A stretch of 64,000 nucleotides of DNA, from contig WRAN01000004.1 in NCBI GenBank assembly GCA_009780185.1, positions 1 to 64,000 of the forward strand, written 5' to 3'. The translations under genes and the position numbers were made by a program. The notes beneath the pieces are model-generated. The model did no database searches. It was not told the origin of the DNA and was given only the letters and a program-made list of their open reading frames with translations. Position 1 is the stretch's first letter, and each line of letters starts with the position of its first letter. This DNA is from Defluviitaleaceae bacterium. Its GTDB lineage: Bacteria; Bacillota; Clostridia; Lachnospirales; WQUN01. Positions 24,518-33,038 of this stretch are shown here, one piece after another.

Positions 24518-26039
24518 AAACGCTCACCTCGTCCCGTTTTGCGCCCGACATATATAACCCAAGCTCTTGGAAAGTCACTTGTTTCGGGTCAACATCCGCC
24601 ACAATTTCACCTTCATACATAACCAAAATCCTATCGGAAACATTCATTACTTCTTCTAACTCCAGCGAAACCAGAAGCACCGCTTTACCAGAATCTCTTT
24701 GGGCCAAGAGCTGCTTGTGGATATACTCAATTGCACCAACGTCTAATCCTCGTGTTGGCTGAACGGCAATAAGCAGCTTTGGGTCGCGATCTATTTCCCG
24801 GGCTAAGATAACCTTTTGCTGGTTTCCTCCAGACATTGAGCGAGACGGTGTTTCTGCTCCCTCGCCGGAGCGTATGTCAAATCTATCAATTAATTTTCTT
24901 GCATAATTAAGAATGGATTTCTTCTTTAAAAATCTACCACTCTGAAAATCCTTCGTGTAGTAAGTTTGCAAAATAGTGTTTTGAGCTAATGTGTAATCCA
25001 ATACAAGACCGTGTTTATGTCTATCTTCTGGAATATGGGCAATGCCAAGTTCTGTACGTTTACGTATCTTTGCTCGGGTTATGTCTGTGCTGTCCATATT
25101 TACTGTACCGGAATCAAAACTCGACAACCCCGTCAATGCATAAACCAAATCTGTTTGGCCATTGCCTTCAATCCCGGCAATACATAAAATTTCACCGGCT
25201 TTCACATCAAAAGAAATATTTTTTAATTTGTCTTTGCCTTCTTTACTTTTTAGAACTAAGTCTCTTACTTTTAATATAGTATCACCGATTTTTGCTTCTT
25301 CTTTGTCAAGGGTCAAGAAAACCTTGCGTCCAACCATCATTTCAGATAACTCTTCCTTTGATGTTCCTGTAACGTCAACGGTGCCAATCATCTTCCCTTT
25401 ACGCAAAACCGAGCATCTATCGGCAACTTGCTTTATTTCGTCAAGCTTATGAGTGATAAACAAAATGGATTTGCCTTCCGCTGCCATTTCTTTCATGGTT
25501 TTCATTAACGCGTCAATTTCTTGTGGTGTTAGAACTGCTGTGGGTTCGTCAAAGATTAAAATTTCATTGTCACGGTAAAGCATTTTTAAAATTTCTACGC
25601 GTTGCTGCATACCCACACTTATATGGCGGATCTCTTTATCTATATCGATATCAAAACCATATCTCTTTGAAAGGGCAAGCACTTTTTCACGGGCTTCTTT
25701 CATTTGCAATATTCCGTTTTTTGTGGTTTCAACGCCAAGAACAATGTTTTCAAGCACGGTAAAATTATGCACCAGTTTAAAATGCTGATGAACCATTCCT
25801 ATGCCCAACCTGTTGGCATCTCCTGGGCCTGAAATAATTACTTCTTTTTCATCTTTAAATATCTTACCTTTTTCTTGTTTGTACAAACCAAAAAGCACGC
25901 TCATCAGCGTAGATTTTCCTGCGCCGTTTTCTCCTAAGAGAGCGTGAATTTCATTTCTTTTTAATTGTAGTGTGATATCATCGTTTGCTATTATTCCAGG
26001 GAACTCCTTGGTGATATTGCGCATTTCTATAACATGCAT
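24510..26039 (-). CDS. Nucleoside ABC transporter ATPase, two ABC domains
   Basis: The product has 509 residues. The first domain has Walker A GENGAGKSTLMSVL, signature-like SVGMQQRVEILK and Walker B ILIFDEPTAVL. The second has the divergent IAGIEGNGQTDLVYAL in place of Walker A and signature SGGNQQKVILAREI, as is normal for RbsA/NupO-like proteins. The ATG at 26039 has AAGGGG 8 bases before it; an ATG at 26045 is too close. Together with the BMP lipoprotein and two permeases it makes a complete importer. Confidence 0.9.
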   Translation of the reverse strand: MHVIEMRNITKEFPGIIANDDITLQLKRNEIHALLGENGAGKSTLMSVLFGLYKQEKGKIFKDEKEVIISGPGDANRLGIGMVHQHFKLVHNFTVLENIVLGVETTKNGILQMKEAREKVLALSKRYGFDIDIDKEIRHISVGMQQRVEILKMLYRDNEILIFDEPTAVLTPQEIDALMKTMKEMAAEGKSILFITHKLDEIKQVADRCSVLRKGKMIGTVDVTGTSKEELSEMMVGRKVFLTLDKEEAKIGDTILKVRDLVLKSKEGKDKLKNISFDVKAGEILCIAGIEGNGQTDLVYALTGLSSFDSGTVNMDSTDITRAKIRKRTELGIAHIPEDRHKHGLVLDYTLAQNTILQTYYTKDFQSGRFLKKKSILNYARKLIDRFDIRSGEGAETPSRSMSGGNQQKVILAREIDRDPKLLIAVQPTRGLDVGAIEYIHKQLLAQRDSGKAVLLVSLELEEVMNVSDRILVMYEGEIVADVDPKQVTFQELGLYMSGAKRDEVSVYE

Positions 26040-26051
26040 ACACATCGCCCC

Positions 26052-26108
26052 TTCTCTTAAAGCGATTTTGTTTGAAATTGGGCTTCAGTCCATTTCAAAT
26101 CAAAAGCG
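26052..26108. repeat. Dispersed palindromic repeat, family R3 copy A
   Basis: The core TTTGAAATTGGGC and CCATTTCAAATC form an imperfect inverted repeat ending in AGCGATTT. The minus strand of 28005-28052 carries a similar AGCGATTT...TTTCAAATCGAAA element. It lies between the BMP and ATPase genes of one operon, so it is probably transcribed. Confidence 0.5.
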
Positions 26109-26121
26109 CCTATATGTATGA

Positions 26122-26154
26122 ATAAAAGGAGCGCGGAAACCGCGCTCCTTTTAT
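26122..26154 (-). terminator. Hairpin after the BMP lipoprotein gene
   Basis: AAAAGGAGCGCGG and CCGCGCTCCTTTT pair around a 3-base loop, 12 bases past the stop of the lipoprotein gene and ahead of the ATPase gene. It may partly terminate or stabilise the message, which would favour more lipoprotein than transporter. Confidence 0.75.
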
Positions 26155-26165
26155 CTATGATTATA

Positions 26166-27368
26166 TTACATTTCGTTTACTACAACAAGTGAAACATTCT
26201 CAAGGATATCAGCCATTTCTAATGCTTCATCTACAATAAGCGCTCCGCTTGCAATTTGATTGAAAATTGCGTCGTATTGTGCTTGGGTAAAGTTTTCGAA
26301 GCGGGAAGTTTGCATTGGTAATCCTACGCCGTTTATAGACGCGTCATAGATATGCTGCACACCGCCGGGGAAAGAACCGTTTAGGATATCTGTAAGCATA
26401 TCATGCACAGACACATCAAGGGCCTTCATGGCAGATGTTAGAACTGTATCATTTACCCAGTGTTGATCGGAGTCTACACCTATTGTAATACCATCAGTAT
26501 CATCAGCGCCAGCCATTACACTCATGCCTGCGCCACCGGCTGCGGCAAAAATAACTTCTGTACCACCAACAAACCATGCGGAGGCTGTAACTACATGTTC
26601 TGGTGCCGGTGCAAAGCCGCCAAGATACATATAGTTGATTTCAACGTCACCAGCGTCAAGGCCTAAGGATTGTGCTGCATGTTCTGCGCCCTGAACAAAG
26701 CCGTGGCCGAATCGGATTACTGGAGGAATAGGATTACCACCCATAAAGCCAAGCATTCTATGGCCTTCCATAACAGCGGCATATCCGGCAAGGAAACCTG
26801 CTTCGGCTTCTGCATAATGGATAGCGGCTACATTTGGCTGGATTCTAACTTCTCCATCACGGCTGGGTGTAGCATCTAAGAGAATAAAGTATACATCTGG
26901 GAATAAATCTTGAGCGTCGTAAAGAGCATCTACAAATTGGAAGCCGGGCATTACTAGCACGTTTGCTCCACCTTCAATTGCTTGTACAATGCTGTTAAAG
27001 CGTGCATCGTTGTCTGGGGCTACAGCTTGGTAAAATCTTGCATTGGAAGATGGAAGATTGTTATCAGCTAGGAATTGTGTAATTCCTGCCCATGCGCCTT
27101 CATTAAAAGAACCGTCATTAAGAATTGATTCTGGTGAGTGGGCAACAAGAGCGATTTGAATATCTACCGCTGCAGATTCATCAGCAGGTATATACTCTTC
27201 TTCGTCATCATCGTCTTCTACATCTGGTTCTGGGGTTGGTTCTGGTGTTGGAGCTGGGGTTTCTGCTGGAGCTGGTGGTGCTTCTTCTTCGCTTCTACAT
27301 GCGGTAACGATGGCAAGAGCCGATACCAGAAGCGCTACTACTAAAATTAACTTTAAAACCTTCTTCAC
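26166..27368 (-). CDS. BMP-family nucleoside-binding lipoprotein
   Basis: The product has 400 residues. The signal peptide ends in VTAC, a lipobox, at about 24. A linker of about 45 residues rich in Pro, Glu and Asp (PAPTPEPTPEP, DDDDEEE) follows, then the BMP (PnrA-like) periplasmic-binding fold: DIQIALVAHSPESILNDGSF, GANVLVMPGFQ and MGGNPIPPVIRFGHGFVQGA. The GTG at 27368 follows GGGAGG by 8 bases; the upstream ATG has none. It captures nucleosides for the ABC importer encoded next. The promoter is at 27441-27469. Confidence 0.9.
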   Translation of the reverse strand: MKKVLKLILVVALLVSALAIVTACRSEEEAPPAPAETPAPTPEPTPEPDVEDDDDEEEYIPADESAAVDIQIALVAHSPESILNDGSFNEGAWAGITQFLADNNLPSSNARFYQAVAPDNDARFNSIVQAIEGGANVLVMPGFQFVDALYDAQDLFPDVYFILLDATPSRDGEVRIQPNVAAIHYAEAEAGFLAGYAAVMEGHRMLGFMGGNPIPPVIRFGHGFVQGAEHAAQSLGLDAGDVEINYMYLGGFAPAPEHVVTASAWFVGGTEVIFAAAGGAGMSVMAGADDTDGITIGVDSDQHWVNDTVLTSAMKALDVSVHDMLTDILNGSFPGGVQHIYDASINGVGLPMQTSRFENFTQAQYDAIFNQIASGALIVDEALEMADILENVSLVVVNEM

Positions 27369-27440
27369 TACAAATTCCTCCCTTTTTTTAACAAAATAAT
27401 CAGACATACATAATATTTGCATGTCTGTTGCTGTAACAAG

Positions 27441-27469
27441 ATTGTAACAAAGGAAAAATTTTGTGTCAA
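27441..27469 (-). promoter_or_regulatory. Sigma-A promoter of the BMP nucleoside transporter operon
   Basis: On the minus strand TTGACA (27464-27469) and TACAAT (27441-27446) are separated by exactly 17 bases. Transcription should start near 27434, about 66 bases before the GTG start codon. Confidence 0.85.
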
Positions 27470-27513
27470 TTAATATAATGTAAACATAATATAAAATTCG
27501 CCAAAGTCTCTTT

Positions 27514-27572
27514 AAAACCGCTGGGGTATACCCTCTCGTAAGCTTTTTAAAAAAAGCTTAACCAAAAACTTT
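27514..27572. repeat. Partial copy of the GGGGCTCTGCCCC-type repeat, family R4
   Basis: The segment CTCGTAAGCTTTTTAAAAAAAGC TTAACC-AAAAACTTTA, read as two short pieces, follows the same order as the right half of 56092-56183 (CCGTAAACTTTTGAAAAAG then TTTAATCAAAACTTTG). The palindrome AAGCTTTTT/AAAAAGCTT is centred near 27550. It is intergenic. Confidence 0.4.
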
Positions 27573-27612
27573 AAACAAAAAGCCGCTCTGTATATCAGAG
27601 CGGCCTTCTTTA
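27573..27612 (-). terminator. Terminator of the SASP gene
   Basis: GCCGCTCTG (27582-27590) pairs with CAGAGCGGC (27596-27604). On the minus strand a T-rich tract follows the stem. It lies just past the stop of the spore protein gene. Confidence 0.85.
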
Positions 27613-27622
27613 TTTATTTTGG

Positions 27623-27820
27623 TTATTTACCTGCCATTTGGCGTTCTTGAGCTTCGATCATCTTCTTAACCATGTAGCCCCCAACGGAACCGTTTTGGTA
27701 AGAGGTCAAGTCACCATTATAACCTTGTTTAAGCGGTACACCTATTTCATTTGCCACTTCATATTTGAACTGGTCCAGAGCGGCTTTCGCTTCAGGAACG
27801 GCTTTTCTATTTCTAGACAC
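27623..27820 (-). CDS. Alpha/beta-type small acid-soluble spore protein
   Basis: The product has 65 residues. FKYEVANEIGVPL is the region around the GPR germination-protease cut site, and GSVGGYMVKKMIEAQE is the conserved DNA-binding helix of the family. These proteins coat spore DNA and protect it from UV and heat. The presence of the gene is direct evidence that the organism makes endospores. The gene stands alone. AGGGGAG precedes the ATG. Confidence 0.95.
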   Translation of the reverse strand: MSRNRKAVPEAKAALDQFKYEVANEIGVPLKQGYNGDLTSYQNGSVGGYMVKKMIEAQERQMAGK

Positions 27821-27841
27821 AACTATTCACTCCCCTCATAA

Positions 27842-28047
27842 TCAATGAACAAATTATTTAACGAAAGTTACTTTTGATTTATCATCAGTTAAAGTAATTC
27901 GTTTTCCATAGCAACATTCTCTTGCTGCTATGGTGATAGTATAAGCAGGGGTATGAATTATATGCTGGTAGTTTAAGTTGATTTATACAAAAAAATGAAT
28001 TACATAGTGTTTCGATTTGAAATGGGCTGAAATTTCAAGTGAAATCG
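27842..28047. other. Intergenic stretch upstream of the SASP gene
   Basis: It contains the hairpin CATAGCA...TGCTATG (minus strand, near 27905-27935). On the minus strand GCATA, then 17 bases, then TATACTA (near 27940-27970) is a weak match to sigma-G-type promoters, as expected for SASP genes. A palindromic repeat fills its right end (28005-28052). No small gene was seen. Confidence 0.4.
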
Positions 28048-28052
28048 CTATA
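28005..28052. repeat. Dispersed palindromic repeat, family R3 copy B
   Basis: TTTCGATTTGAAAT...ATTTCAAGTGAAATCGCTA is an imperfect inverted repeat resembling 26052-26108 read on the other strand. Its end covers the last bases of efp. Confidence 0.5.
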
Positions 28053-28605
28053 CCCGGCCTAAGTATTCACCTGTGCGGGTGTCGATTTTTACTGTGTCGC
28101 CAATATTTACGAATAGGGGAACTTTGATTTGCGTTCCTGTTTCCACTGTTGCAGGTTTAAGTACACCTTGAGCTGTGTCACCTTTAAAGCCTGGTTCTGT
28201 GTCTGTAATCGCAAGCTCTACAAACATAGGAGGTTCTATACCAAAGATACGGCCGTTGTGCTCCAATACCTTTACCATTTCATTTTCTTTTACAAAGGTC
28301 ATTGTATCTGCTACATCAGATGCATTAATTTCCAATTGCTCGAAGCTTTCAGTATCCATGAAGTAATATAGCTGACCGTCGTTGTACATATACTGTAGGT
28401 CTCTGCGCTCTATATGGGCGCGTGGCATTTTTTCTGATGGGCGGAATGTTTTTTCTAATATACTGCCGCTTTCTAAGTTGCGAAGGGTTGTGCGCACAAA
28501 TGCCGCGCCTTTGCCTGGTTTTACATGCTGGAAATCAATGATGGTATAGATGCCACCATCTAATTCGATTGTTACACCGTTGCGAAATTCACCTGCTGAA
28601 ATCAT
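28048..28605 (-). CDS. efp: Translation elongation factor P
   Basis: The product has 185 residues, the usual length. Near residue 30 the loop [10 protein letters not shown] carries the Lys that is modified in many species. The C-terminal part has the second and third OB-fold domains, ending GEYLGRV. EF-P relieves stalling at consecutive prolines. AGGAGG precedes the ATG. The gene is a likely single transcript or the end of the pilin gene cluster upstream. Confidence 0.96.
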   Translation of the reverse strand: MISAGEFRNGVTIELDGGIYTIIDFQHVKPGKGAAFVRTTLRNLESGSILEKTFRPSEKMPRAHIERRDLQYMYNDGQLYYFMDTESFEQLEINASDVADTMTFVKENEMVKVLEHNGRIFGIEPPMFVELAITDTEPGFKGDTAQGVLKPATVETGTQIKVPLFVNIGDTVKIDTRTGEYLGRV

Positions 28606-28621
28606 TGGAACGCCTCCTAAT

Positions 28622-28690
28622 TAATGAGCAAAAATCGCAATGCTTTAATGCGTTTTTGCGGATGTTTTTTGCCAAAGGTAAAAAAATTAC
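28622..28690. repeat. Dispersed two-hairpin repeat, family R2 copy B
   Basis: ATGAGCAAAAATCGCA pairs with TGCGTTTTTGC, and TTTTTTGCC with GGTAAAAAA. It aligns along its length with 5986-6052. It sits between the pilin-like gene and efp. Confidence 0.65.
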
Positions 28691-28692
28691 CT

Positions 28693-29133
28693 TCAATATG
28701 TTATATCAAATATTTCAATTCGGCCACCGCTTACTGTGGCCGTTAATCGCTGCCAATATCTGCCGTTGGATAGGCTGATAGTAAAACCTGATGAGGCTGT
28801 GCCTCGTGGTAGAAAATCCAATCTAGCCCCTGGTATTGTTTGTCTTAGCCGCACTCCTCCTTGAAAATATACAACACGTATTTCTTCTGTGGGGCTGGTG
28901 GACATAATGCGGTATCTGTTATGCGCTGGTTCGAATATTATCCCAATTCTTCGCCCTTCTTGTATAGCTCTGCGCTGGGCATACCTAAGATCTGCTTGTA
29001 ATTGGATAGACGCATTATTAAGTGCTCGTCGAGGTGTTTGTCTAAAGGCTAGAAATACTCCACCGCTTACGATGGTAATTATTCCAAGGGCTATCAGTAA
29101 CTCTAGCAAAGAAAATCCCTTGCGGTTTTTCAT
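28693..29133 (-). CDS. Type IV pilin-like protein (GspH/FimT type)
   Basis: The product has 146 residues. The prepilin motif is GFSLLELLIALGIITIVSGG (cut after Gly6, methylated Phe, Glu at +5). The rest is the GspH-like pseudopilin pattern with LQADLRYAQRRAIQEGRRIGI. It overlaps the YqeG gene by 4 bases. Assembly genes (pilB, pilC, pilD) are not in the window. Confidence 0.85.
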   Translation of the reverse strand: MKNRKGFSLLELLIALGIITIVSGGVFLAFRQTPRRALNNASIQLQADLRYAQRRAIQEGRRIGIIFEPAHNRYRIMSTSPTEEIRVVYFQGGVRLRQTIPGARLDFLPRGTASSGFTISLSNGRYWQRLTATVSGGRIEIFDITY

Positions 29134-29624
29134 GGTGTGGCGTAGTACCGCTTTAAAAGCCGCCCTTCCAACAATCGCTTTAGACGTACCGTTACAAAAT
29201 CTTTATCGGCAATGGGTTTCACCAATACGGTCATGGCTCCGGTATTTTTCCCTGCCCATACATCTGTAAACAGCTGATCGCCGACTATTGCTGTGTGGGC
29301 AGCTTTTGTTCCCATTAATTTCATGGCTTTTTTCATGCCGCGTCGCGAAGGTTTTAAGGCATTGGCTATACCATATATTTCTAAAGGCTTAGAAAAGCAC
29401 TCTAATCGCTTGTTGGTGTTATTAGTAAGAAGACATATTTGAAACCCCATCCGCTTTAACCGGGCAAAAAGAGATGTAACTTTAGCTGATGGCTCGGCTT
29501 CTTCGTAAGGCGCTATTGTATTATCTATGTCAAAAATAAGGCCACGTATTTTATTTTTCCAAAGTTCTTCATATGGAATTTGGAAGACTGTGTCTAGATA
29601 ATAGTCAGGCTTTAGCTTTCCCAT
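29130..29624 (-). CDS. YqeG-family HAD phosphatase
   Basis: The product has 164 residues of the HAD IIIA group. The catalytic Asp pair is in GLIFDIDNTIAPY (about 35-47), motif II Thr/Asn is in CLLTNNTNKR (about 73-82), and KPSRRGMKKAMKLMG with VGDQLFTDVWAGKN completes the active site. The exact substrate is not known; related proteins act on phosphatidylglycerophosphate. The ATG at 29624 follows GGAGG by 6 bases, and the upstream frame lacks a site. It lies inside the pilin-like gene cluster. Confidence 0.88.
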   Translation of the reverse strand: MGKLKPDYYLDTVFQIPYEELWKNKIRGLIFDIDNTIAPYEEAEPSAKVTSLFARLKRMGFQICLLTNNTNKRLECFSKPLEIYGIANALKPSRRGMKKAMKLMGTKAAHTAIVGDQLFTDVWAGKNTGAMTVLVKPIADKDFVTVRLKRLLEGRLLKRYYATP

Positions 29625-29640
29625 AAGTGCCTCCAATCCA

Positions 29641-30384
29641 TTAATCGGCAATTCTTAAAGACTCTACCATCGTAAGCATAAACTCGTCAAGAAATATTAT
29701 CATTCCAGGAACAGGTAAAGTTGGAAAAATTGCTCCAAAGGATTCAAGCATAGTAATAGTATGTGCATCCAACACTATTTCACGATACCCTATGCTACTC
29801 CAAATTATGGATGCTCCAACTACAGTAGGAAAACCAGGTACATCATCTATGTATCTAAAAATTCTTGTGGAAACTAAAAATCTATCCACGCCAGGTATCA
29901 CAGTTGTAATAGCCCGATATGAGTCAATAAATATATGATCTGTTAAGTGGATTTCTGAATCCAATCCCCAGTTAATCCTATATTCACTAGCCATAGGAGT
30001 AAAAATTGTTCCCAGCCTTGGGCGAATGTCAATCATGGCTTCATGGTTAAAGGCATCGTGAAATCTCTCTTTGAAAAACTCATCTAATCTAAAGCCCTCA
30101 TCTGTATAATTGAACACAAGAACAGCGTTAGCTGCCGCTCGTGTCAACGCCCGTAGCAACATAGCTTCGGTGCTACTGGAATCCGCCTGATTTAATAAAA
30201 ATAGGGCTTGCTCGTTCCCAGCTACCGCCAGGTCGAAAAGCCCCATATAATCCGAATAACGTGAAGTAATCCGCCTACTGACAGCGGTAACACTTACTGC
30301 TATTACTGCAAGCATAAGAATAAGCATAGTGACAGTAAGCACCATAATATAAGCACCACCGCGGCGTTTTTTGGGGATATCCAT
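29641..30384 (-). CDS. PilX-like minor pilin assembly protein
   Basis: The product has 247 residues. One N-terminal hydrophobic helix (GGAYIMVLTVTMLILMLAVI, about 9-28) precedes a long soluble part with no cysteines and no catalytic motif. The helix has an RGGAYIM start resembling PilX N-terminal domains but no prepilin Glu at +5. It lies between two pilin-like genes, so a minor-pilin role is inferred. Confidence 0.55.
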   Translation of the reverse strand: MDIPKKRRGGAYIMVLTVTMLILMLAVIAVSVTAVSRRITSRYSDYMGLFDLAVAGNEQALFLLNQADSSSTEAMLLRALTRAAANAVLVFNYTDEGFRLDEFFKERFHDAFNHEAMIDIRPRLGTIFTPMASEYRINWGLDSEIHLTDHIFIDSYRAITTVIPGVDRFLVSTRIFRYIDDVPGFPTVVGASIIWSSIGYREIVLDAHTITMLESFGAIFPTLPVPGMIIFLDEFMLTMVESLRIAD

Positions 30385-30450
30385 GGGCTTACTCCTTAAT
30401 TTTACTGGGCTAAAACGCTTTTGTCATTATCATCAAAACTCAATGCGATG

Positions 30451-30879
30451 CTAATGCATCATACCAATAGACCTTCCAATAATTTGTCCATCTTCACCCC
30501 ACACAACTACTACAATTGTAGATGCGTGTTCTTGCATAGTTGCATTAATGCCAGAAATTGCCGTATGGGCATCTATTGCTATATAAGAGTGAAAATCTTG
30601 GGCGTTTTGGCCGAAAATCCAGACGCTGTATTCAAAATCTCCGGCTACATAGGCTGCTACTCTTGCCTTGGGGTCTTCATTATTCATTAGAGCGTTTCGT
30701 ACAGTAAGCATAACTCTTCCGGCTTGCAAATGCCCTGCATATGTCTCTTGGGCAAAGGTCATATTGCGGGCAGCTTGAGATAGGGTAGGGAGGATGGCAA
30801 GCAAGGCAATAGCGAATAAGGCCATTGCCACCAGCAGTTCTATATATGAAACCCCGGCGGTTCTTTTATGGTTTTTCAT
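30451..30879 (-). CDS. Type IV pilin-like protein (PilV/GspI type)
   Basis: The product has 142 residues. The prepilin motif GVSYIELLVAMALFAIALLA lies at 9-28, with Glu at +5. The rest has a strand-rich pattern with VVVVWGEDG near the end. The ATG at 30879 is the closest start to the motif; no strong ribosome site is seen, but its start lies inside the end of the preceding 52-residue gene, so coupled translation is likely. The open frame could begin further upstream. Confidence 0.75.
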   Translation of the reverse strand: MKNHKRTAGVSYIELLVAMALFAIALLAILPTLSQAARNMTFAQETYAGHLQAGRVMLTVRNALMNNEDPKARVAAYVAGDFEYSVWIFGQNAQDFHSYIAIDAHTAISGINATMQEHASTIVVVVWGEDGQIIGRSIGMMH

Positions 30880-31024
30880 AATGATATGGGTTTTGCCCAT
30901 AATAAGCCATCGTGTCCTTGCTTTGCGAATCACTTCTGAATAACGGGCGTATTATTGCCATTCCAATAAAAATCCCTAAAACTACCACTGCCAGCGCGAT
31001 AGCAAGGATTTGTTTTACCGTCAT
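30866..31024 (-). CDS. Small single-pass membrane protein
   Basis: The product has 52 residues: one hydrophobic helix (about 5-28, ILAIALAVVVLGIFIGMAII) and a short polar tail ending PYHYEKP. AAGGAAGG lies before the ATG. The ATG overlaps the stop of the alpha-glucuronidase gene by 4 bases (ATGA), and its own stop overlaps the next pilin-like gene by 14 bases. So it links a carbohydrate gene to the pilin genes in one transcript. No family was recognised. Confidence 0.6.
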   Translation of the reverse strand: MTVKQILAIALAVVVLGIFIGMAIIRPLFRSDSQSKDTMAYYGQNPYHYEKP

Positions 31025-32934
31025 GTATATATTTTCCTTCCTTTTGCGTCTAAGCTGCCTGTTTTGCGATAGAAATATGAATTGATTACATCTCGCCATT
31101 CTATTGCATTGGTAAGTTGCAGCTGCAAACGTGCTTTTACGGGTGTATAGGCTTCTTCTGGAAGCAATCCTTTCAAAGATTCCCATGTTTTAATAAAGCC
31201 TTCCACTCCCTCTACTCCTTCAAAATGGGTATCATATATATACTGAATTAAGGTCTGGCCACTTTTTAGTTTGTAGTCATAGGGCAGTCTGTGGAAATAC
31301 AGCAAGATTTCTTCTGGACAGGTTTCTTTATTTTCGTACATAGCTTGTACATGTGGGTGGTATTGGGATGTATACCCGGTTCCGGCAGTTGTGCGGTCTA
31401 CTCCAATAGCTGTCGTATCAGCTCGGTGGTAGGTACCCCATTTCATATATTCGTAGCCGTCTACTGATGGGCCATAATGGTGGTTAATGTTTACCATCCA
31501 GCCGATACCAAGGGGGGCGTTGTATTTTTCGTATACGGATCTAGATTTTAATACCATATCCACTATCGGGTTTATCACCGCAGGGTCCGCGCCAAATGTA
31601 AGCATCGCCCATTCTCTAGTGACTTCTTCTGCTGTCAGGTTGGGATTCCAGGCCATTCTGCCATATGCGTAGAGGTTGGCTTGTGCTAGTAAGTGCCCTG
31701 TCCAGTTGGTATCGTCGCCTACATTGGCTACGGCTACTACAGCTTCGATTTTATTGCCTATTAGTTCACGTGTGTTTGCTTTGTCTGTTACAGGATGATC
31801 GAAGATTTCTTCCCATTGCACAGCAAGGGCATATAAATCTTTTTGCTGGCCTGTGTATTCCTGAGTGACTTGGAATTCAATCCCTTGGCGGGTTTTATCC
31901 ATATTACCAAGTAACGGGGAGTTGGGTTCACGTACTTGGAAGTCTGATGGGCCATGTTTTATTTGAATGATTACATTGTCGTCAAACTGACCATCCAGCG
32001 GATAGAAATAGTCATAGGCAGCTTTGGGTCTGTCAGTTGCAGTATCGCGCCAATCTTGCATACAGTTGTAAACGAAACAGCGCCAGTAAACAGTGGCTCC
32101 AAATGGTGCAAGGGCAGCGGCAATTACATTGGCTCCTTCAGCCTGGGTGCGTCCTAGGGTCATTGGTCCTGCCCTAAACTCTGAGTCAGCCTTTACTAAA
32201 AAGCCTGCCAAGTCAGGGATAGCTTTATAAACATGGGCGGCAACTTTTTTCCACCAGCTTGCAACTTCAGCGTCTAGTGGGTCTGATGTTTCCAGTCCGC
32301 CGAGGATTGCGGGGCTTTCGAAATGAACGGAAATAATTAGTCTAATGCCAAAAGGTCTAAAGACATCCGCAATCTTTACAACATCGGGGAGGTAGTCTGT
32401 TATGAGTTTTGCACTTTCAGTCGTAACATTCACATTATTAATAGAAATTTCATTTATACCAACGCTTGCAAGCAGACGGGCGTAGTCTTCTAAGCGCTTT
32501 AGATTATATCCTACTTTCCCGTCTTTAAAAAATAATGAGTTTCCGCTATATCCACGCTCTATTTTTCCGGTGATATTATCCCAGTGATTAAGTATTCTCT
32601 TTGCGGCCACTGGTTTTTCTACTACATTAAAATCTGTATGGCCTTGGTGTAAACGAGCCACAAAACCATATACACCATACAAAAGTCCGGCTTCGCAGCC
32701 GCCTTTAATTACTACATCCTCTAAAGAACCTGTAATTGTATACGATTGGGGCACAAGGTCGCTGGTTACGGATAGGTCTATTACACCGTGTCCGTTTTCA
32801 TTCATTTTTGCTAACCCTCGTTTTAATTCCTTTAATGCAAAACCATCATCACCTGAGAATGTATAATCAGGCACTACCAATGATTTTCCCGGCTGAAGCC
32901 ACGCCCTATATCCGAATTCACAATTTTTATCCAT
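31021..32934 (-). CDS. Alpha-glucuronidase, family GH67
   Basis: The product has 637 residues, close to bacterial GH67 enzymes. The region LVKADSEFRAGPMTLGRTQAEGAN contains the Glu corresponding to the general acid of the family; to avoid length the key parts are KADSEF and GRTQAEGAN. Other recognisable parts are HWDNITGKIERGYSG and GWMVNINHHYGP. It cuts 4-O-methylglucuronic acid from xylan oligosaccharides. No signal peptide is present, so it acts on imported aldouronates. Divergent AraC-type regulator 33039-33824 probably controls it. Its end overlaps a small membrane gene. Confidence 0.92.
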   Translation of the reverse strand: MDKNCEFGYRAWLQPGKSLVVPDYTFSGDDGFALKELKRGLAKMNENGHGVIDLSVTSDLVPQSYTITGSLEDVVIKGGCEAGLLYGVYGFVARLHQGHTDFNVVEKPVAAKRILNHWDNITGKIERGYSGNSLFFKDGKVGYNLKRLEDYARLLASVGINEISINNVNVTTESAKLITDYLPDVVKIADVFRPFGIRLIISVHFESPAILGGLETSDPLDAEVASWWKKVAAHVYKAIPDLAGFLVKADSEFRAGPMTLGRTQAEGANVIAAALAPFGATVYWRCFVYNCMQDWRDTATDRPKAAYDYFYPLDGQFDDNVIIQIKHGPSDFQVREPNSPLLGNMDKTRQGIEFQVTQEYTGQQKDLYALAVQWEEIFDHPVTDKANTRELIGNKIEAVVAVANVGDDTNWTGHLLAQANLYAYGRMAWNPNLTAEEVTREWAMLTFGADPAVINPIVDMVLKSRSVYEKYNAPLGIGWMVNINHHYGPSVDGYEYMKWGTYHRADTTAIGVDRTTAGTGYTSQYHPHVQAMYENKETCPEEILLYFHRLPYDYKLKSGQTLIQYIYDTHFEGVEGVEGFIKTWESLKGLLPEEAYTPVKARLQLQLTNAIEWRDVINSYFYRKTGSLDAKGRKIYT

Positions 32935-32965
32935 GCATCCCTCTCCTTTTTAGCTACTTTTATGA

Positions 32966-33004
32966 AGTATAACCTTGACAATTGGAAACAAACATGGATA
33001 TAGT
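32966..33004. promoter_or_regulatory. Overlapping divergent promoters of alpha-glucuronidase and AraC-type gene
   Basis: On the plus strand TTGACA (32975-32980) is followed after 18 bases by TATAGT (32999-33004). On the minus strand a TATACT -10 box (32966-32971) has only a weak -35 box, as expected if the alpha-glucuronidase promoter needs an activator. Confidence 0.6.
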
Positions 33005-33038
33005 AAGGAAATAATGGAATTTTATTGGGAGGGGCTTT

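Noticed and set aside
21444-30439. A 17-base string GTCATTATCATCAAAAC found at 21444-21460 and 30423-30439
   Set aside because: Flanks do not match, so a common repeat cannot be claimed; it may be the end of a repeat family.
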